Positions 55,149 to 64,000 of a DNA stretch of 64,000 nt are shown piece by piece. This stretch comes from Microvirga arabica. Lineage in GTDB: Bacteria > Pseudomonadota > Alphaproteobacteria > Rhizobiales > Beijerinckiaceae. The first letter of the stretch is position 1; each line of letters begins with the position of its first letter. A program made the translations under genes and the position numbers. The notes below the pieces were generated by a model. The model was not told where the DNA came from. It worked only from the letters and a program-made list of their open reading frames with translations, and made no database searches. The stretch spans positions 1 to 64,000 of the forward strand of contig NZ_JAFBID010000015.1 of assembly GCF_016811235.1 (NCBI RefSeq). The letters are read 5' to 3'.

Positions 55149-55256
55149 CCCTCATCCTGAGGAGGCCGCCAGGCCGTCTCGAAGGATCAGGGCGTTTCCA
55201 GTCCTCTCTGGAACCTCCTTCGAGACGCCTGCTCCGCAGGCTCCTCAGGAAGAGGT
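55149..55256. repeat. Intergenic palindromic repeat between ribE and ribH
   Basis: Inverted repeats CCTGAGGAG / CTCCTCAGG (outer) and CGTCTCGAAGGA (55175-55186) / TCCTTCGAGACG (55216-55227) enclose a small stem. Such CTTCGAGACG-type elements are common in Hyphomicrobiales genomes. It separates two genes of one pathway. Confidence 0.65.
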
Positions 55257-55290
55257 CAGAGGAGCTGTCAGAGTTCTGAACGGATTTCTC

Positions 55291-55779
55291 ATGGTCGCCC
55301 ATTCCGACAAGCCGAAAAGCCCGCGTCCGCCGGTTCCCGGTGCCCGCATCCTGGTCGTCGAAGCTCGCTTCTACGACGACATCGCCGATGAGCTTCTGCG
55401 TGGCGCGCAAGGGGCCGTCGAGGCGGCGCAGACCAGCATGGACGTGCTGACGCTCGACGGCGCCCTCGAAATCCCGGCCACCATCGCCATCGCGCTCGAC
55501 GCCGCCGAGAAGGCCGGCAAGCCTTACGACGCCGTCGTGGCCCTGGGCTGCGTGATCCGCGGCGAGACCGGGCACTATGACATCGTTGCCGGCGAGAGCG
55601 CCCGCGCCCTCATGGATCTGTCGGTCCAGCGCCGCATCCCGCTCGCCAACGGCATCCTCACCGTCGAGAATGATCAGCAGGCCTGGACCCGTGCGAGCGT
55701 GAATGAATTGAATAAGGGTGGGGGCGCGGTGGAAGCGGCTCTCGCCGTCCTGCGCATCAAACAGAAACTGGAGGCCTGA
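55291..55779 (+). CDS. ribH: 6,7-dimethyl-8-ribityllumazine synthase
   Basis: A 162-residue lumazine synthase that condenses the ribityl-uracil and dihydroxybutanone phosphate. Recognised by [18 protein letters not shown] and by [16 protein letters not shown] near the end. It lies between ribE and nusB; its stop precedes the nusB ATG by only 4 bp. Confidence 0.95.
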   Translation: MVAHSDKPKSPRPPVPGARILVVEARFYDDIADELLRGAQGAVEAAQTSMDVLTLDGALEIPATIAIALDAAEKAGKPYDAVVALGCVIRGETGHYDIVAGESARALMDLSVQRRIPLANGILTVENDQQAWTRASVNELNKGGGAVEAALAVLRIKQKLEA

Positions 55780-55783
55780 TATC

Positions 55784-56266
55784 ATGACGAAGCCAGCAGA
55801 GCGCTCGGCCGCTCGCCTCGCTGCCGTCCAGGCCCTCTACCAGATGGACATTTCCGGCAAGACCGTCATCGACGCGCTCGCCGAATTCGAGGCCTTCTGG
55901 ATCGGCCGCGAGGTCGAGGGCATCGAGTTCAAGCCATCGGACAACAATTTCTTCCGCGACATCCTGTCGGGCGTGGTCAAGAACCAGCGCGACATCGACG
56001 TCAGGATCGACAACGCGCTCGCCACCGACTGGCCCCTCAAGCGTATCGAGGCGGTGCTGCGCGCCATCCTGCGCGCCGGTGGCTACGAGCTGATGTTCCG
56101 CAAGGACGTTCCGGCCCGCGTCGTCATCACCGAGTATGTGGACGTGACCCACGGCTTCTACGGCGACGACGAGCCGGGTCTGGTCAATGCGGTGCTCGAC
56201 AAGGTCGCCCGCGAGGTCCGCCCCGGCGAACTGGAGAAAAAGGCCGCCGGCCAGGGCGGGCGATAA
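55784..56266 (+). CDS. nusB: Transcription antitermination factor NusB
   Basis: A 160-residue NusB that, with NusE, binds boxA of rRNA leaders. SAARLAAVQALYQMDISGKT is the family start, and VVITEYVDVTHGFYGDDEPGLVNAVLDKVA the C-terminal half. The ATG at 55784 removes a non-homologous extension. It is in the riboflavin operon, as in most bacteria. Confidence 0.94.
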   Translation: MTKPAERSAARLAAVQALYQMDISGKTVIDALAEFEAFWIGREVEGIEFKPSDNNFFRDILSGVVKNQRDIDVRIDNALATDWPLKRIEAVLRAILRAGGYELMFRKDVPARVVITEYVDVTHGFYGDDEPGLVNAVLDKVAREVRPGELEKKAAGQGGR

Positions 56267-56291
56267 CGCAAACGGGCAAGGTAATCGGCCG

Positions 56292-57281
56292 ATGAGTGCG
56301 AGCGAACGCCCGAGCGAGGACAGCCTCATCGCGCGCTTCTTCGCCCCCATCGCCGGAGACGGCGCCCTCGGCCTCAAGGACGATGCGGCCCGCCTGACGC
56401 CGAAGCCCGGTCACGATCTCGTCCTCACCACGGACGCCCTGGTCGAGCGCGTTCATTTCCTGCCCGAGGACGCCCCCGGCTCCATCGCCCGCAAGGCGCT
56501 GGGCGTGAACGTGTCCGATCTCGCCGCCAAAGGCGCCGATCCGGCAGGCTTTCTCCTGAGCCTTGCCCTGCCTGACGGCTGGACCGAGACTTGGCTCGCC
56601 GATTTCGCGGCCGGGCTCGGAGGTGCCTCACGGGACTTCGCCTGCCCGCTCCTCGGTGGCGATACCGTGAAGGCGAGGGGGCCGCTGACCTTGTCGGTCA
56701 CCGCCGTCGGCCAGGTTCCGACCGGCGGCATGGTCCAGCGGACCACGGCGCAGGTGGGCGATCTCGTCTGCGTCACCGGCACCATCGGCGATGGAGCCTT
56801 GGGCCTCAAGCTCCGCTCCACGCCGGCCTGGAGCGAGGGCCTCTTGCCGGGCGAGAAGGCCCATCTCGCCGACCGCTATCTCCACCCCCAGCCTCGCCAC
56901 CAACTCGCCGCTGCCCTGCGTGATCACGCCAGCGCCGCCATGGACGTCTCGGACGGGCTCGCGGGCGACCTCGCCAAGATGATGCGGGCCAGCGGCGTCT
57001 CGGCCCTGGTCGAGGCGGATCGGGTGCCACTGTCACCGGCCGCCGCCAAAGCCGTCCAGTCGTCGCCGGACCTGCTGGACCTGGCCCTCACCGGGGGCGA
57101 CGATTACGAGATTCTCTGCACTGTTCCACAAAAGTCTCTCGACAGCTTTCGCCAGGAGGCCGATAGCATCGGCATCCCCCTGTCCGTCATCGGCCGAGTC
57201 GTCCCAGGGTCCGATCGGCCGGTCTTTCGGATGAACGGTCGCGAAAGACACTATGATGTCGGCTCCTACCAGCATTTCTGA
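56292..57281 (+). CDS. thiL: Thiamine-monophosphate kinase
   Basis: A 329-residue ThiL that makes thiamine diphosphate. GLKDDAARLTPKPGHDLVLTTD carries the Mg-binding Asp residues; AAKGADPAGFLLSLALP and AMDVSDGLAGDLAKM follow, with LTGGDDYEILCT near the end. The MFS gene overlaps its last 29 nt. Confidence 0.94.
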   Translation: MSASERPSEDSLIARFFAPIAGDGALGLKDDAARLTPKPGHDLVLTTDALVERVHFLPEDAPGSIARKALGVNVSDLAAKGADPAGFLLSLALPDGWTETWLADFAAGLGGASRDFACPLLGGDTVKARGPLTLSVTAVGQVPTGGMVQRTTAQVGDLVCVTGTIGDGALGLKLRSTPAWSEGLLPGEKAHLADRYLHPQPRHQLAAALRDHASAAMDVSDGLAGDLAKMMRASGVSALVEADRVPLSPAAAKAVQSSPDLLDLALTGGDDYEILCTVPQKSLDSFRQEADSIGIPLSVIGRVVPGSDRPVFRMNGRERHYDVGSYQHF

Positions 57282-58494
57282 TACCTCTTACAAAGCGCCT
57301 TCCAGTGATGCTGTTGCCAAGCACAATGCGCTGGTGCTGGCTGCCGCCATGGCGCTGGGCGGGTCGAGCCCGGCCGTCGTGGTCTCGCTTGGTGGCCTCG
57401 TGGGGCAGGCGCTTGCCTCGAACAAGGAACTGGCGACCCTCCCCGTGAGCCTGCTCAATCTCGGGCTGGCCCTCGGCACCATCCCGGCCGCCATGCTGAT
57501 GCGCAAGGCGGGCCGCCGCATCGGCTATGTGGTCGGCGCTGGGATCGGCCTCGCCGGCGGCTGCCTCGCGGCCTTCGGCATCGCCTCCTACAGCTTCGTG
57601 CTCTTCTGCCTCGGCACCCTGATCATCGGCAGCTACGGCTCCTTCAACCAGAGCTACCGGTTCGCAGCGACCGATGCGGCCTCAGAGGCCTTCAAGCCGA
57701 GAGCGATCTCCTGGGTCATGACCGGAGGTCTGGTTGCCGGCGTGGTCGGGCCGCAGACCGTGATCTGGACCCGGGACGCCATGCCGGCCGCGCCCTTTGC
57801 CGGAGCTTTCCTGGGGCAGGCGGCCCTCGCTTTCCTGTCGATGATCGTCGTGTGGTTCCTGCGGCCGGCGCCGGTGAGCATCACCTCCACGACGGCAGGC
57901 GGCGGCAGGCCCTTGAGCGAGATCGTGCGCCAGCCCCGCTTTATTGTGGCGGCGGTCACGGGACTGGTGTCGTACAGCCTCATGACCTTCATGATGACGG
58001 CAGCCCCTTTGGCGATGATCGGCTGCGGCCACTCGGTCGGCGCCGCCGCGCTCGGCATCCAGTGGCATATCCTGGCCATGTTCGGCCCAAGCTTCTTCAC
58101 CGGCCGCCTGATCTCCCGCTATGGCAAGGGGCCGGTGACGGCAGCAGGGCTCGTGCTGATCGCCGTCTCCGCTGTGATCGGGCTCTCGGGCATCACGGTC
58201 GCCCATTTCTGGATCACCTTGATCCTCCTCGGCCTTGGCTGGAACTTCGGCTTCATCGGAGCCACCGCCCTCGTGACCGACTGCTACCGTCCGGAAGAGC
58301 GAGCCAAGGTGCAGGCCGCTAATGACTTTCTGATCTTCGGCTCGGTGGCCCTGGCGTCGTTCTCGTCCGGCAAGCTCTTGAGCGCCGGCGGCTGGGAAAG
58401 CGTGAACTGGCTGGTCTTCCCGCCGGTCGCCATCGCCCTAGCTCTCCTGGCTTGGCAGCAGAAAGCCAAGCTGCTCGCACCCGCTAAAGTATAA
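57253..58494 (+). CDS. MFS transporter
   Basis: A 413-residue major-facilitator permease with twelve hydrophobic helices, for example LVLAAAMALGGSSPAVVVSLGG and MTFMMTAAPLAMIGCGH. It has the A-like loop MLMRKAGRRIGY in the N-terminal half. The substrate is unknown; a related group next to thiL is widespread in the order. An alternative ATG is at 57256. Confidence 0.88.
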   Translation: MMSAPTSISDTSYKAPSSDAVAKHNALVLAAAMALGGSSPAVVVSLGGLVGQALASNKELATLPVSLLNLGLALGTIPAAMLMRKAGRRIGYVVGAGIGLAGGCLAAFGIASYSFVLFCLGTLIIGSYGSFNQSYRFAATDAASEAFKPRAISWVMTGGLVAGVVGPQTVIWTRDAMPAAPFAGAFLGQAALAFLSMIVVWFLRPAPVSITSTTAGGGRPLSEIVRQPRFIVAAVTGLVSYSLMTFMMTAAPLAMIGCGHSVGAAALGIQWHILAMFGPSFFTGRLISRYGKGPVTAAGLVLIAVSAVIGLSGITVAHFWITLILLGLGWNFGFIGATALVTDCYRPEERAKVQAANDFLIFGSVALASFSSGKLLSAGGWESVNWLVFPPVAIALALLAWQQKAKLLAPAKV

Positions 58495-58580
58495 AGGCTC
58501 TCCTGTGGGTTCTTTCCGCAGGATTGTTGCGAACTGCCTAGTTTTTTGCCACCAAATATAAAGTTCGCTGGGGGTAGGGG

Positions 58581-58617
58581 CCGCTCAAGGCCAGAAAACG
58601 AGCCTTGAGGAGCGGCT
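58581..58617 (+). terminator. Terminator or leader hairpin between MFS gene and hppA
   Basis: GCCGCTC-AAGGC / GCCTT-GAG-GAGCGGC forms a long stem with a ~10-nt loop, then TTTCTGCTTT. It lies just before hppA and could terminate the thiL-MFS unit or attenuate hppA. Confidence 0.65.
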
Positions 58618-58646
58618 TTCTGCTTTCCCATAACAAGGATGGCATG

Positions 58647-60770
58647 ATGGCACTCACCCTAATTATCTTGGGCGGGCTTCTCTCGATCGCGTATGGCTTC
58701 TGGGCCATCAGCGACGTGATGAAGCGGGACGCCGGTTCTCAGCGTATGCAGGAAATCGCCGGGGCGATTGCCGAGGGCGCGAAGGCTTACCTTCGCCGGC
58801 AATACGTCACCATCGCAATCGTCGGCGTCGTGCTGTTCGCCGTGATTGCCTATTTCCTCGGCATCCGGGTTGCCATCGGTTTCGCTATCGGCGCCATCCT
58901 GTCGGGTGCGGCCGGCTTCATCGGCATGAACGTCTCCGTCCGCGCCAACGTCCGCACCGCCCAAGCCGCGACTCAGTCCCTGGGCGGAGGCCTCGACGTG
59001 GCCTTCAAGGCGGGTGCCGTGACGGGCATGCTCGTCGCCGGACTCGCTCTTCTCGGTGTGGCTCTCTACTACGGCTATCTCACCCGGATCGACGGATTGG
59101 CTCCGTCCGACCGTGTGGTCATCGACAGCCTCGTGGCGCTGGGCTTCGGCGCCTCGCTGATCTCCATCTTCGCCCGTCTCGGCGGCGGCATCTTCACCAA
59201 GGGCGCCGACGTGGGCGGCGATCTCGTGGGCAAGGTCGAGGCCGGCATTCCGGAGGACGATCCGCGCAATCCCGCCACCATCGCCGACAACGTGGGCGAC
59301 AATGTCGGCGACTGCGCCGGCATGGCCGCCGACCTGTTCGAGACCTATGCGGTCACCGTGGTGGCCACCATGGTTCTCGCGGCGATCTTCTTCGCCGGAC
59401 AGGCGAATCTCGACACCATGCTGATGTATCCGCTCGGCATCGGCGCGGCCTGCATCGTCACCTCGATCCTCGGCACCTTCTTCGTTAAGCTTGGTCAGAA
59501 CGAGTCCATCATGGGCGCGCTTTACAAGGGGCTGATCGTGACCGGTGTTCTGTCCGCCGTCGCCATTGGCCTCGTGACCTGGCAGATGATCGGCTTCGGC
59601 GCCATTGCGGGAGCGGAGTTTACCGGCCAGGACCTGTTCTGGTGCGCAGTCATCGGCCTTGCCGTGACGGCTCTCATCGTCGTCATCACCGAGTACTATA
59701 CCGGCGTCGGCTTCCGCCCCGTACGGTCGATCGCTCAGTCCTCGGTCACCGGGCACGGCACGAACGTGATCCAGGGTCTTGCGGTCTCCCTCGAGTCCAC
59801 CGCGCTGCCGACCATCGTCATCATCGCGGGCATCGTCGTGGCCTTCAAGCTGGCGGGCCTGTTCGGCATCGCCATCGCGGTGACGGCGATGTTGGGCGTC
59901 GCAGGCATGATCGTGGCTCTCGACGCCTTCGGTCCGGTGACGGACAACGCAGGCGGCATCGCCGAGATGGCCGGCCTGCCGAAGGAGGTCCGTAAGTCCA
60001 CGGACGCTCTCGACGCCGTCGGCAACACCACGAAGGCGGTGACGAAGGGCTATGCCATCGGCTCCGCGGGCCTCGGTGCCCTGGTGTTGTTTGCGGCCTA
60101 CACCTCGGACCTGAACTACTTCACCCAGAACGCGGCGCAGTATCCGTACTTCCAGGGTGTGGCTCCGAACTTCTCCCTGACCAATCCCTATGTGGTGGTG
60201 GGTCTTCTGTTCGGCGGTCTGATCCCGTTCCTCTTCGGCGGCATCGCCATGACGGCCGTGGGCCGGGCAGCCGGTGCGGTGGTTGAGGAAGTGCGCCGTC
60301 AGTTCCGGGAGAAGCCGGGCATCATGGCCGGCACCGACCGTCCCGATTACGGCCGCGCCGTCGACATGCTGACCCGGGCGGCGATCAAGGAGATGATCGT
60401 GCCGTCGCTCCTGCCGGTACTGGCACCCATCGTGACCTACTTTGTGGTCTATTGGGTGGCCGGCAAGTCCGAGGCCTTCTCGGCCGTGGGCGCCATGCTG
60501 CTGGGCGTGATCGTGACAGGCCTCTTCGTCGCCATCTCGATGACCTCGGGCGGCGGTGCCTGGGACAACGCCAAGAAGTCCTTCGAGGATGGGTTCACGG
60601 ATGCCTCCGGCACCACCCACCACAAGGGCTCGGAAGCCCACAAGGCCTCCGTGACCGGCGACACCGTCGGCGACCCCTACAAGGACACGGCAGGCCCTGC
60701 CGTGAACCCGGCGATCAAGATCACCAACATCATCGCCCTGCTGCTCCTGGCCATCCTGGCCCACTCGTAG
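58647..60770 (+). CDS. hppA: Membrane-bound proton-translocating pyrophosphatase
   Basis: A 707-residue H+-PPase with about 16 helices that pumps protons using pyrophosphate. The substrate site is [20 protein letters not shown] with the GDC motif. [17 protein letters not shown] has Lys where K+-dependent enzymes have Ala, so it belongs to the K+-independent type. The start may be the ATG at 58644 (one more Met). It ends at a strong terminator. Confidence 0.94.
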   Translation: MALTLIILGGLLSIAYGFWAISDVMKRDAGSQRMQEIAGAIAEGAKAYLRRQYVTIAIVGVVLFAVIAYFLGIRVAIGFAIGAILSGAAGFIGMNVSVRANVRTAQAATQSLGGGLDVAFKAGAVTGMLVAGLALLGVALYYGYLTRIDGLAPSDRVVIDSLVALGFGASLISIFARLGGGIFTKGADVGGDLVGKVEAGIPEDDPRNPATIADNVGDNVGDCAGMAADLFETYAVTVVATMVLAAIFFAGQANLDTMLMYPLGIGAACIVTSILGTFFVKLGQNESIMGALYKGLIVTGVLSAVAIGLVTWQMIGFGAIAGAEFTGQDLFWCAVIGLAVTALIVVITEYYTGVGFRPVRSIAQSSVTGHGTNVIQGLAVSLESTALPTIVIIAGIVVAFKLAGLFGIAIAVTAMLGVAGMIVALDAFGPVTDNAGGIAEMAGLPKEVRKSTDALDAVGNTTKAVTKGYAIGSAGLGALVLFAAYTSDLNYFTQNAAQYPYFQGVAPNFSLTNPYVVVGLLFGGLIPFLFGGIAMTAVGRAAGAVVEEVRRQFREKPGIMAGTDRPDYGRAVDMLTRAAIKEMIVPSLLPVLAPIVTYFVVYWVAGKSEAFSAVGAMLLGVIVTGLFVAISMTSGGGAWDNAKKSFEDGFTDASGTTHHKGSEAHKASVTGDTVGDPYKDTAGPAVNPAIKITNIIALLLLAILAHS

Positions 60771-60790
60771 AAGCAGCAGCCTTGAATGTG

Positions 60791-60820
60791 AAAAACCCGC
60801 GGTGCGAGCCGCGGGTTTTT
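60791..60820. terminator. Bidirectional rho-independent terminator
   Basis: AAAAACCCGCGG / CCGCGGGTTTTT, a perfect stem with a TGCGAG loop, lies between hppA and the convergent bamE. Confidence 0.9.
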
Positions 60821-60841
60821 CATGACGCGTTCGACATGAAA

Positions 60842-60864
60842 ATGGCCGGGACGAGCCCGGCCAT
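60842..60864. repeat. Palindromic repeat, ATGGCCGGG type (single arm pair)
   Basis: ATGGCCGGG-ACGAG-CCCGGCCAT, one base different from 33008-33030. It lies between the hppA terminator and the bamE stop. Confidence 0.6.
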
Positions 60865-60886
60865 CGAGGTTTCCGACCGTTCCGGC

Positions 60887-61342
60887 TTAGGTCCCGAACG
60901 GGTTGAAGCTGTTCACACCGCGGAAGATCTGTCCGAGGAAGCTCGACTCCTCGCCGCCGGCAGGGGTGGTGCGGCTGATGAAGTCGAAGACGCGGCCATC
61001 CTGCAAGCCGTAAAGCGCGATGCGCTCGACGCGGAGATTGTTGTCGAAATAGACGGCCGTCACCTGCTGGTCGACCACCTGCTCGCCCATGAACTGAAGA
61101 TTGCGGCGTGACTTCTGGCTGATGTAGTACCAGTTCCGGTTGCCGACGGTGGAGACCGTGGAGGGGGTTCCAAGGGTCTGCAGAACCTGCTCGGCGCTCA
61201 TTCCCTTCTTCACCTGGGAGATGGCGCGCTCATCCACGACGTAGCCGCGTTGAAATTCCTCGCCAATCGTGCAGGCGGCGACGGACGAGGCGAGAACGGT
61301 TGCAGCAGCCAGGCGCACCAAAAGAGGATGATATCGACGCAT
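60887..61342 (-). CDS. bamE: Outer membrane protein assembly factor BamE
   Basis: A 151-residue lipoprotein of the BAM complex. Signal peptide with lipobox ASSVAAC, then RGYVVDERAISQVKKGMSAEQVLQTLGTPS (the SmpA/OmlA fold with its conserved GxP turn) and the YYISQ segment. It is divergent from the cytochrome chaperone gene. Confidence 0.92.
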   Translation of the reverse strand: MRRYHPLLVRLAAATVLASSVAACTIGEEFQRGYVVDERAISQVKKGMSAEQVLQTLGTPSTVSTVGNRNWYYISQKSRRNLQFMGEQVVDQQVTAVYFDNNLRVERIALYGLQDGRVFDFISRTTPAGGEESSFLGQIFRGVNSFNPFGT

Positions 61343-61446
61343 CGTACGGTTCTTCCAGAAAATGCGGCGCGGATAAGCTTGCGCCTATGGACCGTGATGG
61401 CGTAACCCGAGGCTACGATTTTGACAAGCTTTGGAAGGGCAGGGCT

Positions 61447-61977
61447 GTGATCTTCAGTCTCTTCCGCAAGGATCCCCGCCGCACGATCATCGCAACTCTC
61501 TACAAGAAGGTTGCGACGGCATCCCGTGAGCCAGGGCTCTACGCGTCACTCAGCATCCCGGACACCCTTGAGGGGCGGTTCGAGGCTCTGTCGCTCCACA
61601 TGATCCTGGTGCTCCGGGCCCTGCGCGACATGCCTCCTCCGGCCGATGAGGTGGCCAAGGACCTGACCGACGCCTTCTTCAGGGACATGGACGCTTCCCT
61701 AAGAGAGATGGGGGTGGGCGATACGGTGGTCCCTAAGCGGATGAAGAAGATCGCCGAATCCTTTTATGGAAGGGCCCAGGCCTACGATGGGCCGCTCAAC
61801 GCCTCGGACGAGGCGGGCCTTGCATCGGCTCTTGGCCGGAATGCCTATGGCACCGAGGCACCGGCGACCTCCCTTGCGCGTTATGCTCTCGCGGCCGATC
61901 AGCAGTTCAAGACGGCCAGCCTCGACGCGCTTCTGGAAACAGGGCCTGTCTTCCCCAGGCCCGAAGCTTTCGCATAA
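61447..61977 (+). CDS. Ubiquinol-cytochrome c chaperone family protein
   Basis: A 176-residue protein of the CBP3/UPF0174 family that assists cytochrome bc1 assembly. FRKDPRRTIIATLYKKVATASREPGLY is the family start; FRDMDASLREMGVGDTVVPKRMKKI and FYGRAQAYD follow. The start is uncertain; a GTG at 61447 (preceded by GGAAGG) gives the family N-terminus, while the ATG at 61387 gives a 20-residue extension. It is followed by DUF177. Confidence 0.87.
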   Translation: MIFSLFRKDPRRTIIATLYKKVATASREPGLYASLSIPDTLEGRFEALSLHMILVLRALRDMPPPADEVAKDLTDAFFRDMDASLREMGVGDTVVPKRMKKIAESFYGRAQAYDGPLNASDEAGLASALGRNAYGTEAPATSLARYALAADQQFKTASLDALLETGPVFPRPEAFA

Positions 61978-61989
61978 GGAGGGAACCCC

Positions 61990-62505
61990 ATGACACCTGA
62001 AACCGTGGGTCCATTGTCGCGACTCGTCGACGTCATGAGGATCCCGCCCCGTGGGCAGGACGTGCATGTGGAGGCAACGGCTGAGGAATGCGCAGCGCTC
62101 GCCCGGGACTTCGGATTGCCCGGAATCCAGGCGCTCAGCGGCGACTATCACCTGAAAACCTCGGCCAAGGGGATCAATGTAACGGGGACCGTCAGGGCCT
62201 CGATCACCCAGATCTGCGTCACGACCCTCGAGCCCTTCGATTCCGCCGTCGAGGAGGAGGTTGAAGTGGATTTCGCCGAGTCCTCTGGCATGCCGGCCGA
62301 GCCGCCGACGGATATCAACGAGTATGAGCCTCCGGATGAGATCGTGAACGGCCAGATCGACCTGGGCGCCCTCACGGCAGAGTTCCTGGCCCTCGGGCTC
62401 GATCCCTATCCGCGCAAGCCCGGTGTCGACTTCGACTACCGGGATCCTTCCGACGAGAAGGATTCGCCGTTTGCAGCCTTGAACAAGCTCCGGGAAGGCA
62501 AGTAG
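61990..62505 (+). CDS. DUF177 (YceD) family protein
   Basis: A 171-residue YceD-like protein, believed to act in 23S rRNA or ribosome processing. GTVRASITQICVTTLEPF contains the conserved Cys region, and DLGALTAEFLALGLDPYPRKPG follows. It lies upstream of plsX, as usual, but rpmF is not between them here. Confidence 0.88.
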   Translation: MTPETVGPLSRLVDVMRIPPRGQDVHVEATAEECAALARDFGLPGIQALSGDYHLKTSAKGINVTGTVRASITQICVTTLEPFDSAVEEEVEVDFAESSGMPAEPPTDINEYEPPDEIVNGQIDLGALTAEFLALGLDPYPRKPGVDFDYRDPSDEKDSPFAALNKLREGK

Positions 62506-62646
62506 CGGGCGGTTCGGAGGCCCTTGCATCGCGGATCTCGCCTGCCGCCGACCCTTTTGCGGGAAATCAGAATTCAGTTGCGGAGCCCCCGCAAACCGCT
62601 ATTTTCCGCCCCCTGTTGAATGACTTAAAAGAAAGAAAAACCGTTC

Positions 62647-63681
62647 ATGCCGAAGCCGGTGCGTATTTCGCTCGATGCGATGGGGGGCGATCACGGTCCA
62701 TCCGTTGTGATCCCGGGCGCTGCCTTGGCCCTGGAGCGGCACCCTGACCTGCGCTTCCTGATGTTCGGCAACGAGACGGTGATCGCGCCTCTGCTGGATG
62801 CGCATCCCCGGCTGAAGGCCGCCACGGAGCTGCGTCATACCGACATGGCAATCTCCATGGACGAGAAGCCCAGCCAGGCCATCCGGATGGGACGTGGCAA
62901 ATCCTCCATGTGGCGCGCCGTGCAGGCGGTCCGCGACGGGGAGGCGGACGCAATGGTGTCCGCGGGCAACACCGGAGCGCTCATGGCGACCGCCAAGGTC
63001 TGTCTGAAGACCATGGCCCACATCGAGCGCCCGGCGATCGCCGCCATGTGGCCGACCATGCGGGGCGAGAGCATCGTGCTCGATGTGGGAGCGACCATCG
63101 GTGCCGATGCAGGGCATCTGGTCGATATGGCCATCATGGGCGCAGCCATGGCCCGGATCGTCTTCGATCTTGAGCGTCCCACAGTTGGGCTTCTCAACGT
63201 CGGCACGGAGGAGATCAAGGGGATCGAGGCGGTCAAGGAGGCCGGCCGGATCCTCAAGGAGACGAACCTGCCGAACCTCGATTATCGCGGCTTCGTCGAA
63301 GGGGACGACATCGGCAAGGGCACCGTCGACGTGGTCGTGACCGAGGGCTTCACCGGCAACATTGCCCTAAAGACGGCCGAAGGCACCGCCAAGCAGATCG
63401 GCCAGTATCTCCGCTCGGCCATGAGCCGAACCCTGATGGCAAAGATCGGCTACCTTTTCGCGAAACAGGCTTTTAACGCTCTCCGGGACAAGATGGACCC
63501 CCGCAAGGTCAATGGCGGCGTGTTCCTGGGCCTCGAGGGGGTTGTGGTGAAAAGCCACGGCGGCACCGACGATCTCGGCTTCGCCAGCGCCATCGATGTC
63601 GCCTATGACATGGCGCACTTTGAACTGATGAACACGATCCGGAGCATGCTCGATCATGATCCGGTCGGACAGACTGCTTAG
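62647..63681 (+). CDS. plsX: Phosphate acyltransferase PlsX
   Basis: A 344-residue PlsX that converts acyl-ACP to acyl-phosphate for phospholipid synthesis. [19 protein letters not shown] is the family start, [10 protein letters not shown] the central motif and [15 protein letters not shown] near the end. fabH follows after a repeat element. Confidence 0.96.
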   Translation: MPKPVRISLDAMGGDHGPSVVIPGAALALERHPDLRFLMFGNETVIAPLLDAHPRLKAATELRHTDMAISMDEKPSQAIRMGRGKSSMWRAVQAVRDGEADAMVSAGNTGALMATAKVCLKTMAHIERPAIAAMWPTMRGESIVLDVGATIGADAGHLVDMAIMGAAMARIVFDLERPTVGLLNVGTEEIKGIEAVKEAGRILKETNLPNLDYRGFVEGDDIGKGTVDVVVTEGFTGNIALKTAEGTAKQIGQYLRSAMSRTLMAKIGYLFAKQAFNALRDKMDPRKVNGGVFLGLEGVVVKSHGGTDDLGFASAIDVAYDMAHFELMNTIRSMLDHDPVGQTA

Positions 63682-63711
63682 AGCGTGTATATGCTCTTAA
63701 ACATTTGGAAT

Positions 63712-63758
63712 AGCATGATCTTTTCGGGCAACCGGTTCCCACTTGCCCGGATCGTGCT
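63712..63758. repeat. REP-like palindrome between plsX and fabH
   Basis: AGCATGATC / GATCGTGCT (one mismatch) and CGGGCAA / TTGCCCG arms surround ACCGGTTCCCAC. Elements of this AGCATGATC..ACCGGTT..type are common in Hyphomicrobiales. It lies inside a fatty-acid operon pair, 16 bp before the fabH start. Confidence 0.75.
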
Positions 63759-63773
63759 GTAGGAAGGCGCATC

Positions 63774-64000
63774 TTGAAACGCACCCGTTCCATCGTACGC
63801 GGCGTCGGCTCCTATCTGCCGAGGCGCAAGCTGACGAACCAGGATATCGAGAAGCTGGTGGATACCTCTCACGATTGGATCGTGCAGCGGACCGGCATCG
63901 AAGAGCGGCACATCGCAGAGGATGACGAGACCACGTCGGTTCTCGGCATCAAGGCGGCGGAGGCCGCCCTGGCCGATGCCGGGCTGACCGCCAACGACAT
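63774..64000 (+). CDS. fabH: Beta-ketoacyl-ACP synthase III (partial, 5' end)
   Basis: The N-terminal 75 residues of FabH, cut by the window edge. It reads [20 protein letters not shown], then [18 protein letters not shown] and the start of the [15 protein letters not shown] helix. The catalytic Cys lies beyond the window. It initiates fatty-acid synthesis from acetyl-CoA. A TTG at 63774 has AGGAAGG just upstream; no ATG is nearby. Confidence 0.9.
   Translation, partial: MKRTRSIVRGVGSYLPRRKLTNQDIEKLVDTSHDWIVQRTGIEERHIAEDDETTSVLGIKAAEAALADAGLTAND

Noticed and set aside
53100..55290. FMN riboswitch ahead of the riboflavin genes
   Set aside because: nrdR, ribD and ribE overlap by a few bases, leaving no room for an aptamer; the ribE-ribH gap is a palindromic repeat and does not resemble an RFN element.
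58659..60764. A ~700-codon minus-strand frame opposite hppA
   Set aside because: hppA is unmistakable and the opposite frame is a His/Asp/Gly-rich shadow.

Overview
The window is about 64 kb of GC-rich chromosome with dense, codon-biased genes. Gene content and order (pdxJ-acpS-lepB-rnc-era, recO-parC, rpsF-rpsR-DUF2232-rplI-dnaB-alr-radA, glyA-nrdR-ribD-ribE-ribH-nusB-thiL, bamE-CBP3-like-DUF177-plsX-fabH) are typical of Alphaproteobacteria of the order Hyphomicrobiales (Rhizobiales). A Methylobacteriaceae member such as Microvirga fits best, but that genus-level guess is inference. I see no rRNA, tRNA, CRISPR array, integrase or intact insertion sequence.

Region 1 (345-12128) is an accessory catabolic cluster. 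It holds a FAD amine/amino-acid oxidoreductase, an Aap-like polar amino-acid ABC importer (binding protein and two permeases, no ATPase), a YtcJ-type amidohydrolase, two paralogous ATZ/TRZ-type amidohydrolases, an Asp/Glu/hydantoin-racemase-like protein and a hydantoinase/dihydropyrimidinase. Together they look like uptake and ring-opening of a cyclic ureide, hydantoin or other N-heterocycle; the substrate is unknown. Region 2 (about 12.2-13.65 kb) is an AT-richer, gene-poor gap with one doubtful ORF.

Region 3 (13654-21695) holds a small Cys-rich protein, two RTX-type calcium-binding proteins, a SAF-domain dehydrogenase, an SDR, purF, cvpA and a quinone-reductase-like enzyme. Region 4 (21842-28494, minus strand) is the ribosomal-protein/replication block. 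Region 5 (29132-42167) is the pdxJ to parC block. It is interrupted between era and recO by a 6-kb group encoding a soluble chemoreceptor with a PilZ-like domain, a class III cyclase with TPR-like repeats and a Pro/Ala/Arg-rich OmpA-family protein.

Region 6 (42426-47850, minus) carries a small secreted protein, bpt, an RDD membrane protein, ilvA, an unusual LivH-type permease with an N-terminal lipoprotein-like extension, and hemB. Region 7 (48289-64000, mostly plus) carries a 3-hydroxyisobutyryl-CoA hydrolase-like gene, a membrane protein, an L,D-transpeptidase with a Tat-like signal, glyA, nrdR, riboflavin genes, nusB, thiL, an MFS transporter, a K+-independent-type H+-pyrophosphatase, bamE, a cytochrome bc1 chaperone, DUF177, plsX and the 5' end of fabH. 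Several families of palindromic intergenic repeats are scattered between the housekeeping genes, one of them inside the plsX-fabH pair. Strong rho-independent terminators close many units.
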